A stretch of DNA of 64,000 bases from Planctomycetota bacterium. GTDB lineage: Bacteria; Planctomycetota; UBA1135. Both the position numbers and the translations under genes were made by a program. Below, one piece after another: positions 44,215-53,595 of the stretch. The notes under the pieces were generated by a model, which was given only the letters and a program-made list of their open reading frames with translations, did not search any database and was not told the DNA's origin. The DNA is taken from positions 62,001-126,000 of the forward strand of contig JAAESM010000045.1 of the NCBI GenBank assembly GCA_024229395.1, written 5' to 3'. The first letter of the stretch is position 1. Each line of letters begins with the position of its first letter.

Positions 44215-45144
44215 TTAGTGCAGGTTCTCGATCTTGTTAAAGATCTCGTGCGCCCACATCACTGCAGTCTGTTCATCGGGCGGGTTGCAGCCGCCGACGC
44301 CAATGTGACCGCCGCCACTGTATTCCTTCATCATCTCACCGATATGGAAATCACTCTTGGGGCGGTTCCATGGATTGGATGCCACCGTAATGTGCACGCC
44401 AGCGCGGGTGGGTAGCAGCGTGATCGCGTAATGGATCTCTGGATGCAGGTAGAAGGGCGCGAAACGCTCGCGACGAATCTTCTTGGAGCGAAGGTCGGCC
44501 ATCAACGCCGTGGCCGAACGTAGCTGGATGTTCTTGGTGAAATTCTCCAGCGCATTCTCGCGGTTGCGGCAAGAACGTTGGTAACACTTCTCCACGGTGG
44601 GGTCGTTGGCGACCTGCAACATGGCCTTGTTACGCATCATCTTCACCACCTTGTCGTGGAAGCTCAAATCCGGCGCACAAGTCAAGGCGCGGCTGATGCG
44701 AATGGCGGCTTCCTTGCCGAACAGGGATTGATCGGCCGAACCGAAGCTCGCCGAATCGATAATGTCGGACCACTTCGCCAAGTCCTCGTAATGCGCGCGC
44801 GGCTCATAACCCCATTTCTCAATCGCGTGCTTGAGGATGATCGGCGGACAGCTCTTGGCGGTGGGATCAAAGCTGTGCGTTTGATTCTCCGTGTAACTGG
44901 CTTCGTCGTCGGGGGTCAGGAAGGTGGTGGGGTGGTGATCGAACCAGTACTTGGCGCGCGGGTGATAATGAAAATCCACCACGGCGAAGAACTGCCCCAT
45001 GGCAAAGCCTTCCCAGTTCAAGGTCTTGTCGAAGTTGACGCCGGCCCAGTTGACCTCTTTCTCCAGGCCGCAGCTCTCGAGGGCGTCGGCGAGGATGGCT
45101 GCCGAAGCCATGCCGTCAAAGTCACGATGGTAGTAGATACGCAT
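44215..45144 (-). CDS. DHH-family phosphoesterase
   Basis: 309 residues from the ATG at 45144 (MRIYYHRDFDGMASA). DHH-superfamily metal motifs appear: HRDFDGMASAAI (motif I), VVDFHYH, the name-giving FDHHPTTF, and a C-terminal DHHA1-type substrate loop SGGGHIGVGGCNPP. The superfamily includes nanoRNases, cyclic-dinucleotide phosphodiesterases and RecJ. This single-module type without a sensor is usually called an exopolyphosphatase-like or DHH phosphoesterase. It follows the 581-aa exported protein by 11 nt and precedes rlmN by 20 nt. Substrate is unproven. Confidence 0.88.
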   Translation of the reverse strand: MRIYYHRDFDGMASAAILADALESCGLEKEVNWAGVNFDKTLNWEGFAMGQFFAVVDFHYHPRAKYWFDHHPTTFLTPDDEASYTENQTHSFDPTAKSCPPIILKHAIEKWGYEPRAHYEDLAKWSDIIDSASFGSADQSLFGKEAAIRISRALTCAPDLSFHDKVVKMMRNKAMLQVANDPTVEKCYQRSCRNRENALENFTKNIQLRSATALMADLRSKKIRRERFAPFYLHPEIHYAITLLPTRAGVHITVASNPWNRPKSDFHIGEMMKEYSGGGHIGVGGCNPPDEQTAVMWAHEIFNKIENLH

Positions 45145-45155
45145 GGTGTTCGGAT

Positions 45156-46901
45156 CTAGTCGTTGGCGGGCAGGTTGCGCCCGTAGACATGCTTGCGCAG
45201 GAAGGTGGCCCAATCCACATCCGGCTGACGCTTTTTCAGGAGCTCTTCCAGGTCGAGTGTCGACCACCTACGTGGCGACGTCAGCAAGCCTTGCAACATG
45301 GCATCCATGCTTTCACGGCCGAGCTTCTGCTCAATGCTGACCCAAACCAATGGACCGAAGCTCAACAGGCGTTGTGCGCCGAATAGGTCACTGGTGTCCA
45401 GCAGCGATAACGGCATGGGCAAATTGCCCAGCAGTTGCTCGCGTGCGTTCCACCAGGCAAGGAGTTCTTCGGCGTCTCGCTGGTTGTCGCTTTGCTGCAA
45501 CAAGCGCCAGGTGGCGTACTCCGCCAACGAGGCATCGAGGAATTGCTTGGCGGTGCCGAGTCCTTGCAGGCGCGTACCGAAACGTTCTTGGCACAACAAA
45601 CGCGCCAAGGTCACACGCCGCGACAAGTCCTGTAACTTGGCATCGACAGGGGCTTGGAACCATTGCTTGTCTTCATCCAGCACCAGCAGGTTCGGCAGCA
45701 CGCGATCGCCAGTGAAGTTGTAGGAAGTTACGGTCCAATCCTTGGAAGCACCGGGTAGCCATTGATCCAGCACGCCACGTAAGCGCACCAACTCTTGCAC
45801 AGAGTCATGGGTGAGCTTGGCTTTGGAATCAAGGCGTAGATGCCAGTTCAAACCTTTGGTTTGTTCACGTTTATAACTGCCGACCAGGAAGTAAGGCCAA
45901 GCCAGGCCGGCGTCGACCTTCTTGAAACTGGTGATGCGTTTGCCGAGCCGCTCGGAGAACTGCACCGCTTCCTGTACCGGACCCAGGCTCAACACGTGCG
46001 GCGGGTGGATCACTTCCAAAGTCCAAGCAGGTGGCTGGTAGCCAGCCTTGGATTCGGTCAAGAAGCTAGGCACAGCTAACCACAGGGCATCTAAGGCGCT
46101 GAAGGAATCACGGCTGATGCGGATTAAACCATGGTCACCTTGGCCGGTGATTGGCAGGCTGTAGAGCGTGCGTCGGCCGCCGAGATCTTCATCTACTGGC
46201 AGGGCACGCGCACCAGGTGGCAGCTGCCAAAGGAACTCGCCATTGGCAACTGGCGTGACATCGGGAACATAGGTCAGGTCAATTTCCAAGCGCAGGTCAT
46301 CGCTGTTCTCTTCTGATACGACACTGGCGTTGATCTGGAAACTGCCAGGGAATGGCAAAGCAGTGCCATTCGGTCCCAAGCCACGATAGATATCGACTTC
46401 TGGCGGCGGCGTGGAGATCCATGCCTGTGGCATCACAAAGGAATCCAGCGTCTTGCGCGCGTCTTCGTCGGCGGCGGCCAGACCTTCCCACAACAGCACG
46501 GTCATGCTGTCGCCTTCAATGGCAATGCGCTCGATGATCATCATCGGCGTGGGGCCTTGGTTGTAACGGATCTCTGTGCCTGCGCCCTCAAGCGTGTCGA
46601 GCGTGCCGGTCCACGCATCCATGGTGTGTTCGCGCTGGCCAAGCAGCGGCAGCCATTGGCCTTCACGTTGAGTGACGGCGACTGATTCGGCGATGGCGCC
46701 AACAGAGCCAAGCCACTGATGCATGACCTGGAAGTTCGCCTGGCCATCCTTGCGGCTTGCGACCCAGACTTCCACGCCACTGCTTTGGCCGTTATCGGTC
46801 TGAGTGAATTCGTTGAAACCAACCGGCAGGCTCATTTCAAACGGTGCGGCTACGGGCTGCTGCGCCCAGGCCAACAGGGTCAGGGATAGGATTCCAAGCA
46901 C
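45156..46901 (-). CDS. Exported protein of unknown function (581 aa)
   Basis: The frame is open back to 46958, but the first 19 residues would overlap clpX. GTG 46901, 7 nt after the clpX stop, gives a good signal peptide (VLGILSLTLLAWAQQPVAA). The mature protein has an N-terminal strand-rich region (about 25-330) and a helical C-terminal part (about 400-580) that recalls the helical end of M1-type peptidases, but no HEXXH zinc motif is present anywhere. It may be a non-catalytic relative. It lies between clpX and the DHH gene in one direction and may be co-transcribed with clpX. Confidence 0.75.
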   Translation of the reverse strand: MLGILSLTLLAWAQQPVAAPFEMSLPVGFNEFTQTDNGQSSGVEVWVASRKDGQANFQVMHQWLGSVGAIAESVAVTQREGQWLPLLGQREHTMDAWTGTLDTLEGAGTEIRYNQGPTPMMIIERIAIEGDSMTVLLWEGLAAADEDARKTLDSFVMPQAWISTPPPEVDIYRGLGPNGTALPFPGSFQINASVVSEENSDDLRLEIDLTYVPDVTPVANGEFLWQLPPGARALPVDEDLGGRRTLYSLPITGQGDHGLIRISRDSFSALDALWLAVPSFLTESKAGYQPPAWTLEVIHPPHVLSLGPVQEAVQFSERLGKRITSFKKVDAGLAWPYFLVGSYKREQTKGLNWHLRLDSKAKLTHDSVQELVRLRGVLDQWLPGASKDWTVTSYNFTGDRVLPNLLVLDEDKQWFQAPVDAKLQDLSRRVTLARLLCQERFGTRLQGLGTAKQFLDASLAEYATWRLLQQSDNQRDAEELLAWWNAREQLLGNLPMPLSLLDTSDLFGAQRLLSFGPLVWVSIEQKLGRESMDAMLQGLLTSPRRWSTLDLEELLKKRQPDVDWATFLRKHVYGRNLPAND

Positions 46902-46908
46902 AGGCTTA

Positions 46909-48237
46909 CTAGGCGCTTTCGCGGCGCGGGTTATCTTCTCCGCCTTCGAGCAGCACATTCGCGTTGCCCTTGCGGATCATTTCGCCGCTAATCACGAAGC
47001 TACGCGCCGGGGTGCCGTATTCGGGCAGTTGGAACATCAGATCGTGAAGTACGCCTTCCAGAATCGAGCGCAGGGCTCGCACACCGGTTTCGCGCTCACA
47101 GGCGAGGTTTGCGATCTCTTGCAGGGCTTCCTCGGTGAAGGAAAGTTCGTGGCCTTCCATCGCGAAGTAAGTCTGGTACTGACGAATCAGCGCGTTCTTT
47201 GGCTCGGTCAGGATGTGCACTAAGTCATCGGCAAGCAGTCCCTTCAGATGCACGTGGATCGGCAAACGACCGACGAACTCAGGGATCAGGCCGAAGTCGA
47301 CCAGGTCTTTGGTATCCAGCAACGGCACCAAACGCTCACGGTCGGTGAGGTTGGCGACATCGATTTCTTCTTCCGATTCCGGACCATGGAAGCCAATTGC
47401 GCCTTCGCCGACGCGTCGCCCGATGATCTCTTCGATACCGGAGAAGGTTCCGCCACAGATGAACAGGATGCCAGTGGTGTCCATTTGGATGCACTGCTGT
47501 TCCGGATGCTTGCGACCACCTTGTGGCGGCACGTTGGCAACCGATCCTTCGAGAATCTTCAGCAACGATTGCTGCACGCCTTCGCCAGAGACATCGCGCG
47601 TAATGCTGACGTTCTGGGTGGTGCGGCTGATCTTGTCGATCTCATCGATGTAGATGATGCCGCGCTGGGCACGCTCCAGATCGAAATCGCAAGACTGCAA
47701 TAGCTTCAGCAGGATGTTCTCGACATCTTCACCCACATAACCGGCTTCGGTCAGTGTGGTGGCATCGGCGATTGCGAAGGGCACGTTGAGGATGCGTGCC
47801 AGGGTGCGGGCGAGCAAGGTCTTACCCGAACCGGTAGGGCCGATCAGCAGGACATTACTCTTCTCGAGTTCTACATCTGCCCAATCGGGGTTCTCGTCTT
47901 CTTTGACCAGGCGCTGCTTGGCTTCAAGGCGCTTGTAGTGGTTGTGCACGGCCACGGCCAAAACCCGCTTGGCGGAATCTTGGCTGTAAACATACTCATC
48001 CAGCTTGGCGACGATCTCACGCGGTGTGAAGAACTTCTCCTGCTCTGGTTCTGTTACCGAAGTGGAGACTTGGCGCAAGCGGCGATCCTCTTCATGGAGG
48101 ATGCTATTGCAAATCTCGACACATTCGTTGCAAATATAAATCCCAGGAGGACCCGCAATCAGCGACTCCACCTGGGCACGTACTTTCTCACAGAAAGTGC
48201 AGCGTTCAATCTCGGTCCTATCCTGGCCTCTTGCCAT
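46909..48237 (-). CDS. clpX: ATP-dependent Clp protease ATP-binding subunit ClpX
   Basis: 442-residue AAA+ unfoldase that feeds ClpP. The N-terminal zinc-binding domain uses Cys13, Cys16, Cys36 and Cys39 (CTFC...CNEC). The AAA module has Walker [16 protein letters not shown], Walker [12 protein letters not shown], a GYVG pore loop ([14 protein letters not shown]), and an RKH-like pore region. The ClpP-docking loop region is around GAIGFHG. The ATG is preceded immediately by AGGTGG, too close to serve as a Shine-Dalgarno, and by TACACT 6 nt upstream. It lies 78 nt after clpP, so it can be expressed both with clpP and from its own promoter. Confidence 0.97.
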   Translation of the reverse strand: MARGQDRTEIERCTFCEKVRAQVESLIAGPPGIYICNECVEICNSILHEEDRRLRQVSTSVTEPEQEKFFTPREIVAKLDEYVYSQDSAKRVLAVAVHNHYKRLEAKQRLVKEDENPDWADVELEKSNVLLIGPTGSGKTLLARTLARILNVPFAIADATTLTEAGYVGEDVENILLKLLQSCDFDLERAQRGIIYIDEIDKISRTTQNVSITRDVSGEGVQQSLLKILEGSVANVPPQGGRKHPEQQCIQMDTTGILFICGGTFSGIEEIIGRRVGEGAIGFHGPESEEEIDVANLTDRERLVPLLDTKDLVDFGLIPEFVGRLPIHVHLKGLLADDLVHILTEPKNALIRQYQTYFAMEGHELSFTEEALQEIANLACERETGVRALRSILEGVLHDLMFQLPEYGTPARSFVISGEMIRKGNANVLLEGGEDNPRRESA

Positions 48238-48243
48238 CCACCT

Positions 48244-48249
48244 AGTGTA
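48244..48249 (-). promoter_or_regulatory. -10 box TACACT, 6 nt before the clpX ATG
   Basis: TACACT-AGGTGG-ATG on the minus strand. Just upstream lies an inverted repeat, CCTAAA-9 nt-TTTAGG (48251-48271), over the spacer to the -35 region. It could be an operator, or part of the end of the clpP transcript. Confidence 0.55.
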
Positions 48250-48315
48250 CCCTAAAGAACGCGAGTTTAGGATGAAGCAGAGCTTCCTTTAAGTGAATGG
48301 CGAAGGCAGAAGGGA

Positions 48316-48927
48316 TCAGACTGCGCCGATGATCTGGTCAACCAGACCGAAATCGACAGACTCTTGGGCCGACAGGAAGTTATCCCGGTCGGTGGCCTTC
48401 TCGACCTGCTTGATGGTCTTGCCGCTGTGGTGGCCAAGAATGCCGTTCAGGCGCTTCTTCAAGTGCAGGATTTCCTGAACCTGGATCTCCATGTCGGAAG
48501 CTGTACCTTGCGTACCGCCCCAAGGCTGGTGAATCATCACGCGCGAGTTCGGCAGGATGAAACGCTTGTCCTTGGCGCCGCCAGCAAGCAACACAGCACC
48601 CATCGATGCGCATTGGCCAATGCAGTAAGTGGCTACATCGCAATCGATGTACTGCATGGTGTCGTAGATCGCCAAGCCAGCGGTTACGGAACCGCCCGGC
48701 GAGTTGATGTACATTTGAATGTCCTGAGTCTTGTTTTGCTTAAACAAGAACAGCAATTGCGCCACGATGACGTTGGCGACCATGTCATCCACGCCGGTAC
48801 CGAGGAACACGATGCGGTCCTCAAGTAGGCGGGAGTAGAGGTCGTAGGTGCGTTCCCCACGGCCAGTCTTCTCGATGACGTAGGGAATGGAGAAGCCCTG
48901 CTCGGACTGGTGCTCAGACGAGTTCAT
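48316..48927 (-). CDS. clpP: ATP-dependent Clp protease proteolytic subunit ClpP
   Basis: 203-residue serine protease forming the tetradecameric barrel. The catalytic triad is Ser108 (GQCASMGA, with Cys in place of the usual Ala), His133 (MIHQPWGG) and Asp182 (TDRDNFLSA). The N-terminal axial loop and the [10 protein letters not shown] and INSPGGSV stretches are standard. It lies between tig and clpX, the widespread tig-clpP-clpX order. The gap to tig is 18 nt, yet a TATTTT box lies 6 nt before its ATG inside the tig end, suggesting a separate leaderless transcript. Confidence 0.97.
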   Translation of the reverse strand: MNSSEHQSEQGFSIPYVIEKTGRGERTYDLYSRLLEDRIVFLGTGVDDMVANVIVAQLLFLFKQNKTQDIQMYINSPGGSVTAGLAIYDTMQYIDCDVATYCIGQCASMGAVLLAGGAKDKRFILPNSRVMIHQPWGGTQGTASDMEIQVQEILHLKKRLNGILGHHSGKTIKQVEKATDRDNFLSAQESVDFGLVDQIIGAV

Positions 48928-48933
48928 GGCGTG

Positions 48934-48939
48934 AAAATA
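48934..48939 (-). promoter_or_regulatory. -10 box TATTTT, 6 nt before the clpP ATG
   Basis: TATTTT-CACGCC-ATG on the minus strand; there is no Shine-Dalgarno before clpP. The box lies between the tig stop and the clpP start. Confidence 0.5.
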
Positions 48940-48945
48940 GCGTTC

Positions 48946-50274
48946 CTACTCGGCAGATGCAACGGCCTTCTCGCGTTGGGCCGCAATCGTGTCGACCAAA
49001 AACGCCCGTGCCTTGGATTCCATGATGTCCGAACGCAAGCCGTCGACCATCTTGTTCTCCTTGTAGTACTGCTTGACCATCTTGACGTCGACGCCCTGCT
49101 GAGCGCCCAACTGGCGGTAAGCCATGTCCAAATCCTTCTTCGAGACGCGGATCTTCTCGGTCTGAGCGATCTTGCGCAGCACGAACCAGTTCTTAAGGCG
49201 ACGTTCGCAGTCTTCCTTGACCTCGTCTTCGTGCTTGGCGGCCTCTTCCTTGGCCTGCTCCTCGGTAGCGCCCTGCTGCTGCATGCGCTCCATGTTGCTC
49301 TTGATGGTGGAGACGGCTTCCTCTTCGATCATGCGCTGAGGCATCTCGAAGGGGCGCAGGCGCACCACGCTGTCCAATAGCTCAGCAGCCTGGCGATCAC
49401 GCTCGCGCTGCTGGTTATCGAAACCAAGGCGCTCCATGACGCGCTCGCGCAGTTCCTCGGCACTTTCAATGCCCAGGGCTTCAGCGAGCTCTTCCTCGGT
49501 GGCCACGCGTGGCTGCACCACTTTGTTGACCTTGATCTTGGCCTGGCCGGTCTTGCCGACCCAGTCCTCGATCGAGAAGCCTTCGTTGAACTCAACGTCC
49601 AACTCGAACTCGCTTCCAGCCTTGGTGCCGCGTAGGGCTTCGTCGTATTTGTCTGCGTCCGCCCCGTAAAGCGGGGAACCCAGACCGAACTTCAAGCCAG
49701 CTGCTTCTGGACCGGCCTCGCCGTCCAGCTCGTAAACCAGGTCGATGTCGGCAAGCAGCTCTTCATCGACGGCACCGTCTTCGACATCGTCGAACTTCTG
49801 GTGGTTGGCACCGAGGCTACCCAGGGTCTCCTGGTACTGCTCGTCGGTGGCCTCCATATCTTGTGGCTCGACATCCAGCTCGCTCCACTCAGGAAGCTCA
49901 ACGATCGGCAGGGTCTCGAGCTCAAAGGTGAATTCCAGGTCTTCGCCTTCGGTCACCTCGTAAGGTTCCGGATCGAAGTCCAAGATGCGCAGGACATCGC
50001 CGCGCAGGCCAAGTGCCTCGATGGCATCGCCGGAGCAATGCTCGAAAATGTGCTCCTTGGCGTGCTCCTTGACGCCGTCGCCCATCATCTGGCGCAGGAC
50101 CGAAACAGGCGCTTTACCTGGGCGGAAGCCAGGAATCTTGACTCCTTGGGCAGCAGCCTTGTAGGCGTGGTCGAACTCCTGAGTGACACGGTCGCCAGGG
50201 ACCTTCACGGTTACGGAGTAGTGGCAAGGACCGACTTCGGTCTTTTCAGCTTCGATTGGAATGTTCTTTGACAC
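48946..50274 (-). CDS. tig: Trigger factor
   Basis: 442-residue ribosome-bound chaperone and peptidyl-prolyl isomerase. The N-terminal ribosome-binding domain ends with the signature VKIPGFRPGKAPVSVLRQ (GFRxGxxP). The middle region (about 150-240) replaces a clear FKBP domain with a divergent acidic sequence (DLVYELDGEAGPEAAGLKFG), so isomerase activity is uncertain. The C-terminal chaperone arms are helical. The start is GTG 50274. A 6-bp inverted repeat, CGATTC-TTGAT-GAATCG (50285-50301), lies 10 nt upstream and may be an operator or structured leader. It is first in tig-clpP-clpX. Confidence 0.95.
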   Translation of the reverse strand: MSKNIPIEAEKTEVGPCHYSVTVKVPGDRVTQEFDHAYKAAAQGVKIPGFRPGKAPVSVLRQMMGDGVKEHAKEHIFEHCSGDAIEALGLRGDVLRILDFDPEPYEVTEGEDLEFTFELETLPIVELPEWSELDVEPQDMEATDEQYQETLGSLGANHQKFDDVEDGAVDEELLADIDLVYELDGEAGPEAAGLKFGLGSPLYGADADKYDEALRGTKAGSEFELDVEFNEGFSIEDWVGKTGQAKIKVNKVVQPRVATEEELAEALGIESAEELRERVMERLGFDNQQRERDRQAAELLDSVVRLRPFEMPQRMIEEEAVSTIKSNMERMQQQGATEEQAKEEAAKHEDEVKEDCERRLKNWFVLRKIAQTEKIRVSKKDLDMAYRQLGAQQGVDVKMVKQYYKENKMVDGLRSDIMESKARAFLVDTIAAQREKAVASAE

Positions 50275-50284
50275 GGCTTTATGG

Positions 50285-50301
50285 CGATTCTTGATGAATC
50301 G
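50285..50301. repeat. 6-bp inverted repeat before tig
   Basis: CGATTC-TTGAT-GAATCG, 10 nt from the tig GTG. The right half on the minus strand contains AAGAAT, a weak -10 candidate, so the repeat may overlap the promoter. Confidence 0.35.
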
Positions 50302-50327
50302 AGCCGGACATTCTCGCCTATCCGAGC

Positions 50328-51608
50328 CTAATCGGCAACCGGGAACAGGTGGTTGAAGGGTGCCTTTTTCAGGTACTGCTGAAACTCGGGCAAATCGCGG
50401 TACGGCGCCAGCTCAATCGGCGAGTAACGCGTGGCCGTCAGCCAGCGACCTGATTCCTTCGGTCTGCGCGCTCCAGCAGCTGCTCTTGCGGCATACAGGT
50501 AGTCATCTGGCGACAGCCGACGCCCTGCTGGGGTGCCGTCGATCTCTTCGAAGGTGTTCTTGATGGTCTTGTAGGCCGAGTTGAACTCGCCCACATCAAC
50601 CTGCATGCGGCCGAGCACCATCTGCGTGCGCCAATCATCTGGATTGGCCTTGGCGCGCTCCTCGGGGCCAGCGAGCAAATGCTTGCGGCCAGATTTCTCA
50701 CCGAGGCGGTGCAGGGTCCAGGCCACTGCATAGGTGGCTTCGCCGGGATTTTCGTCTTTCAGGAAGCGCGTCATCTGACGCGTGCCGGCGCGCCAACGGA
50801 AGGCGGCCGAACCACTCTCATAAGCGCCGAGGGCACTTTTGCGCGCTTCGATCGACAGACCTTCGTTGCGTGGTAGCAAGGCCCGCTCCACCAGGTAGTC
50901 CTCGGTGTCAGGCTGCGGGTAGCGGCCCATGAAGCTGACTAGACCGTTAATGAAATCGAGTCCCTTCTGTTCATAGAAGGACTTTGGCAGCAACACGCCT
51001 TCGGGCAGTTCGCGTTGTGCGACCAACTCCAAAATGGCACCGAAGCTCTCCAAATCGACATGGCCTGGGTCGACGTTGGCCAGAAGGCCGGGGACCAGAC
51101 GTTCATCTTGATGGAGCAACAGCGTTTCCAGCGCCGACTGACGTACGTCGGCTTGCTGGCTGCTCAGATAAGTATGCGCACTGCGACGAGTACGCACTCC
51201 GCCTTGTTCGATGGCGTAACGCAGTGCGGTGGCGCGATGCTCTTTCGGCAGCTCGGGCAATAAGGGCAGCAGACGTGCGGCGCCGCCACGGTTCATGCAA
51301 CGACCAAGCAGCTGCAGCAAATCACCAATCTGGGCAGGATTGCTGCCAGTAGTGCGCAGATTGCTTTCGAGACTGTCGAGCACCGGCTCCTGAATGTACG
51401 GAGCAAAATCCAGCAGCGTGCTCATGGTGCCGCGCGATGGCTGGGTCAGGTAAATCTTGCCCTGGGTTTTCCAGGCAGTTTCGGCGGCGCTGCGACGCTC
51501 GAGCGTTTGTTGCTCCAGGGTGGAGACGAGCTGCTCCAAGCCACCGGCAGGCGCTTGTGGCGCTGCGGCGGGGCAGAAGCAAAGGAAGAGGGCGGATACA
51601 GAAAGCAT
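50328..51608 (-). CDS. Exported HEAT/TPR-like repeat protein
   Basis: 426 residues from the ATG at 51608 (the codon before is TTG). The signal peptide MLSVSALFLCFCPAAAPQAPA is followed by alpha-helical repeats throughout. HEAT-like units occur in the first part (GDLLQLLGRCMNRGGAARLLPLLPEL; DVRQSALETLLLHQDERLVPGLL) and TPR-like units near the end (DDWRTQMVLGRMQVDVGEFN; DDYLYAARAAAGARR). No catalytic motif is seen. It probably scaffolds envelope proteins. It is upstream of tig by 53 nt and divergent from mnmG. Confidence 0.78.
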   Translation of the reverse strand: MLSVSALFLCFCPAAAPQAPAGGLEQLVSTLEQQTLERRSAAETAWKTQGKIYLTQPSRGTMSTLLDFAPYIQEPVLDSLESNLRTTGSNPAQIGDLLQLLGRCMNRGGAARLLPLLPELPKEHRATALRYAIEQGGVRTRRSAHTYLSSQQADVRQSALETLLLHQDERLVPGLLANVDPGHVDLESFGAILELVAQRELPEGVLLPKSFYEQKGLDFINGLVSFMGRYPQPDTEDYLVERALLPRNEGLSIEARKSALGAYESGSAAFRWRAGTRQMTRFLKDENPGEATYAVAWTLHRLGEKSGRKHLLAGPEERAKANPDDWRTQMVLGRMQVDVGEFNSAYKTIKNTFEEIDGTPAGRRLSPDDYLYAARAAAGARRPKESGRWLTATRYSPIELAPYRDLPEFQQYLKKAPFNHLFPVAD

Positions 51609-51618
51609 CAACTTGGCC

Positions 51619-51624
51619 TAGAAT
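51619..51624 (+). promoter_or_regulatory. -10 box TAGAAT for mnmG, overlapping a minus-strand TATTCT
   Basis: TAGAAT ends 36 nt before the mnmG ATG. The same bases read on the minus strand give TATTCT, 11 nt before ATG 51608, so one symmetrical sequence may serve two divergent genes. The mnmG leader holds a GACCGG/CCGGTC hairpin (51634-51653). Confidence 0.4.
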
Positions 51625-51660
51625 ACCGAGCTCGACCGGTTAAGTCGCCGGTCTAAACAG

Positions 51661-53532
51661 ATGTCGGCGAAATCTTACGACGTAGTGGTGGTCGGTGGCG
51701 GCCACGCCGGTTTGGAAGCGGCTGCAGCAGCAGCACGTTTAGGGATGTCGGTTGCCATGGTCACGCTGGAAGCATCGGCAATCGGGCGGATGTCGTGCAA
51801 TCCGGCCATCGGCGGCATCGGCAAGGGCCAGTTGGCGCGTGAAATCGACGCCATGGGCGGCTGGATGGGCCAGATCACCGACCGCGCCGGCATCCAGTTC
51901 CGCATGCTGAACACATCCAAAGGCCGTGCCGTGCAATCGCCGCGTGCCCAATGTGACCGTCCGCTTTATGAGCAGATCGCTCAAGAGATGGTCGCCGCCC
52001 AGCCCGGGTTGGATGTGGTCGAAGGCGAGGCGGTCGAGTTGTTGATGACTCCGTATGAGAGTTGCGCCGGTCCAGGTCCAATGGTCTGCGCTGGCGTAGC
52101 CTTGGCCGACGGCCGCCCGTTGATGGCACATGCGGTAATCCTGACCACCGGCACCTTCCTGGAAGGTTTGTTGCACACTGGCTTGGAAAAAGTTCCAGGT
52201 GGTCGTGCTGGAGAAGCCGGTGCTGGCAAGTTGGGGGAGTCGTTGCGCGCTTTGGGTCTCCCGATGGCAACCATGAAGACCGGCACACCACCACGCTTGG
52301 CGGCCGATAGTGTCGACTACTCGGTGATGGTCGAGCAACCTGGCGATGAAGCGCCGGTGCCGTTTTCCTTCATGACCGACAGCTTGCCGCAGCAACAGAT
52401 CTCTTGCTGGCAGACCAACACGCGACCGCGCACCCAAGAGATCGTGCGTGAGAACCTTCATCAAGCGCCCATGTACGCCGGGCGGATTGATGGCAAAGGT
52501 CCACGTTACTGCCCATCGTTGGAAGACAAGGTGGTGCGCTTTGCCAATCGTGACAAGCACAACATCTTCTTGGAGCCGGAAGGTTATGGCTCGGACTTGC
52601 TGTACGCCAATGGCATCTCCACTTCCTTGCCGGTCGAAATCCAACAGGAGTTCGTGCGTACTTGTGTAGGCATGGAAGAAGCGGTCATCGTGCAACCTGG
52701 TTACGCCGTCGAGTACAGCCATGTTGCGCCGCGCTGTTTGGAGCGCACTTTGCAGCTGCGTGATTTCCCCGGTCTGTATTTGGCGGGGCAGATCTGCGGT
52801 ACTTCCGGTTATGAAGAAGCTGCAGCACAGGGCTTAATGGCCGGATTGAACGCTGCCTTGGCCATTCAAGGAAAGAAGCCAATTGTGTTGGGCCGTCATC
52901 AGGCTTATATCGGTGTATTGATTGATGACTTGGTGGTCAGTGATCCAAGTGAGCCTTATCGCATGTTCACTTCGCGCGCCGAGCATCGCTTGTTGCTGCG
53001 TCATGACAACGCCGATATCCGACTGACTGCATTGGCGTCGGCGGTGGGTGCATCGACTCCCGAACGTGATGCGCGCTTGCAGCAGCGTGTGGATGCCATG
53101 GCCAAGATGCGCGCTGTGTTGGAGTCGATGGCGATTCCGGGTGAGCCACAACGAGGTGGACCGAAACGCACCATGTTGGATGTGTTGAAGCGACCGCAAG
53201 ATGGCGGTTGGCAGAAAGCCTTGGAGTTGTGCCCGGAGCTTGCCGAGCAAAATATGGCACAACGCGATTGGGAGACCTTGGAGGCCGATGTGATGTATGC
53301 CGGCTATGCCAAACGTCAGCAATCGTGGGTGGAGCGCAGTGCTTCACGTGAACAAACCGAGATCCCAGCCGACTTTGATCCGAAGGAGCTGCGTGGGTTG
53401 CGCGGCGAGGCGGTCATTGCCCTTTCCGAGGCGCGCCCGGCCACCTTGGGTGCTGCAGGGCGCCTTGCTGGAGTTACGCCAGCGGATTTGGCGCTGCTCG
53501 AGATCGCATTGGTTAAATCCACACGGAATTGA
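51661..53532 (+). CDS. mnmG: tRNA uridine-5-carboxymethylaminomethyl(34) synthesis enzyme MnmG
   Basis: 623-residue FAD enzyme that with MnmE modifies U34 of tRNAs reading split codon boxes. The N-terminal dinucleotide motif is VVVVGGGHAGLEAAAAAARL, followed by the signatures GRMSCNPAIGGIGKGQLARE and RAVQSPRAQCDRPLY. The mid-protein GLYLAGQICGTSGYEEAAAQG and RMFTSRAEHRLLLRHDNAD are family-specific. The C-terminal helical domain is complete. mnmE and the usual rsmG/parA neighbours are not here. The leader of about 30 nt contains a 6-bp inverted repeat but only a weak ribosome site. Confidence 0.97.
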   Translation: MSAKSYDVVVVGGGHAGLEAAAAAARLGMSVAMVTLEASAIGRMSCNPAIGGIGKGQLAREIDAMGGWMGQITDRAGIQFRMLNTSKGRAVQSPRAQCDRPLYEQIAQEMVAAQPGLDVVEGEAVELLMTPYESCAGPGPMVCAGVALADGRPLMAHAVILTTGTFLEGLLHTGLEKVPGGRAGEAGAGKLGESLRALGLPMATMKTGTPPRLAADSVDYSVMVEQPGDEAPVPFSFMTDSLPQQQISCWQTNTRPRTQEIVRENLHQAPMYAGRIDGKGPRYCPSLEDKVVRFANRDKHNIFLEPEGYGSDLLYANGISTSLPVEIQQEFVRTCVGMEEAVIVQPGYAVEYSHVAPRCLERTLQLRDFPGLYLAGQICGTSGYEEAAAQGLMAGLNAALAIQGKKPIVLGRHQAYIGVLIDDLVVSDPSEPYRMFTSRAEHRLLLRHDNADIRLTALASAVGASTPERDARLQQRVDAMAKMRAVLESMAIPGEPQRGGPKRTMLDVLKRPQDGGWQKALELCPELAEQNMAQRDWETLEADVMYAGYAKRQQSWVERSASREQTEIPADFDPKELRGLRGEAVIALSEARPATLGAAGRLAGVTPADLALLEIALVKSTRN

Positions 53533-53595
53533 CCACTTTGTTCCATTTCTGGTGTTAGCCTGAAGTCCCTTCAAGACTCCAACTAAGGTTGCCAG

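Noticed and set aside
48238-48243. AGGTGG before the clpX ATG as a Shine-Dalgarno
   Set aside because: It touches the ATG with no spacer, which would not place the start codon in the P site. With TACACT just upstream it is better read as the gap between the -10 box and +1.
51739-52722. A 327-codon open frame on minus, opposite mnmG
   Set aside because: mnmG motifs are complete on plus; nothing supports the antisense frame.
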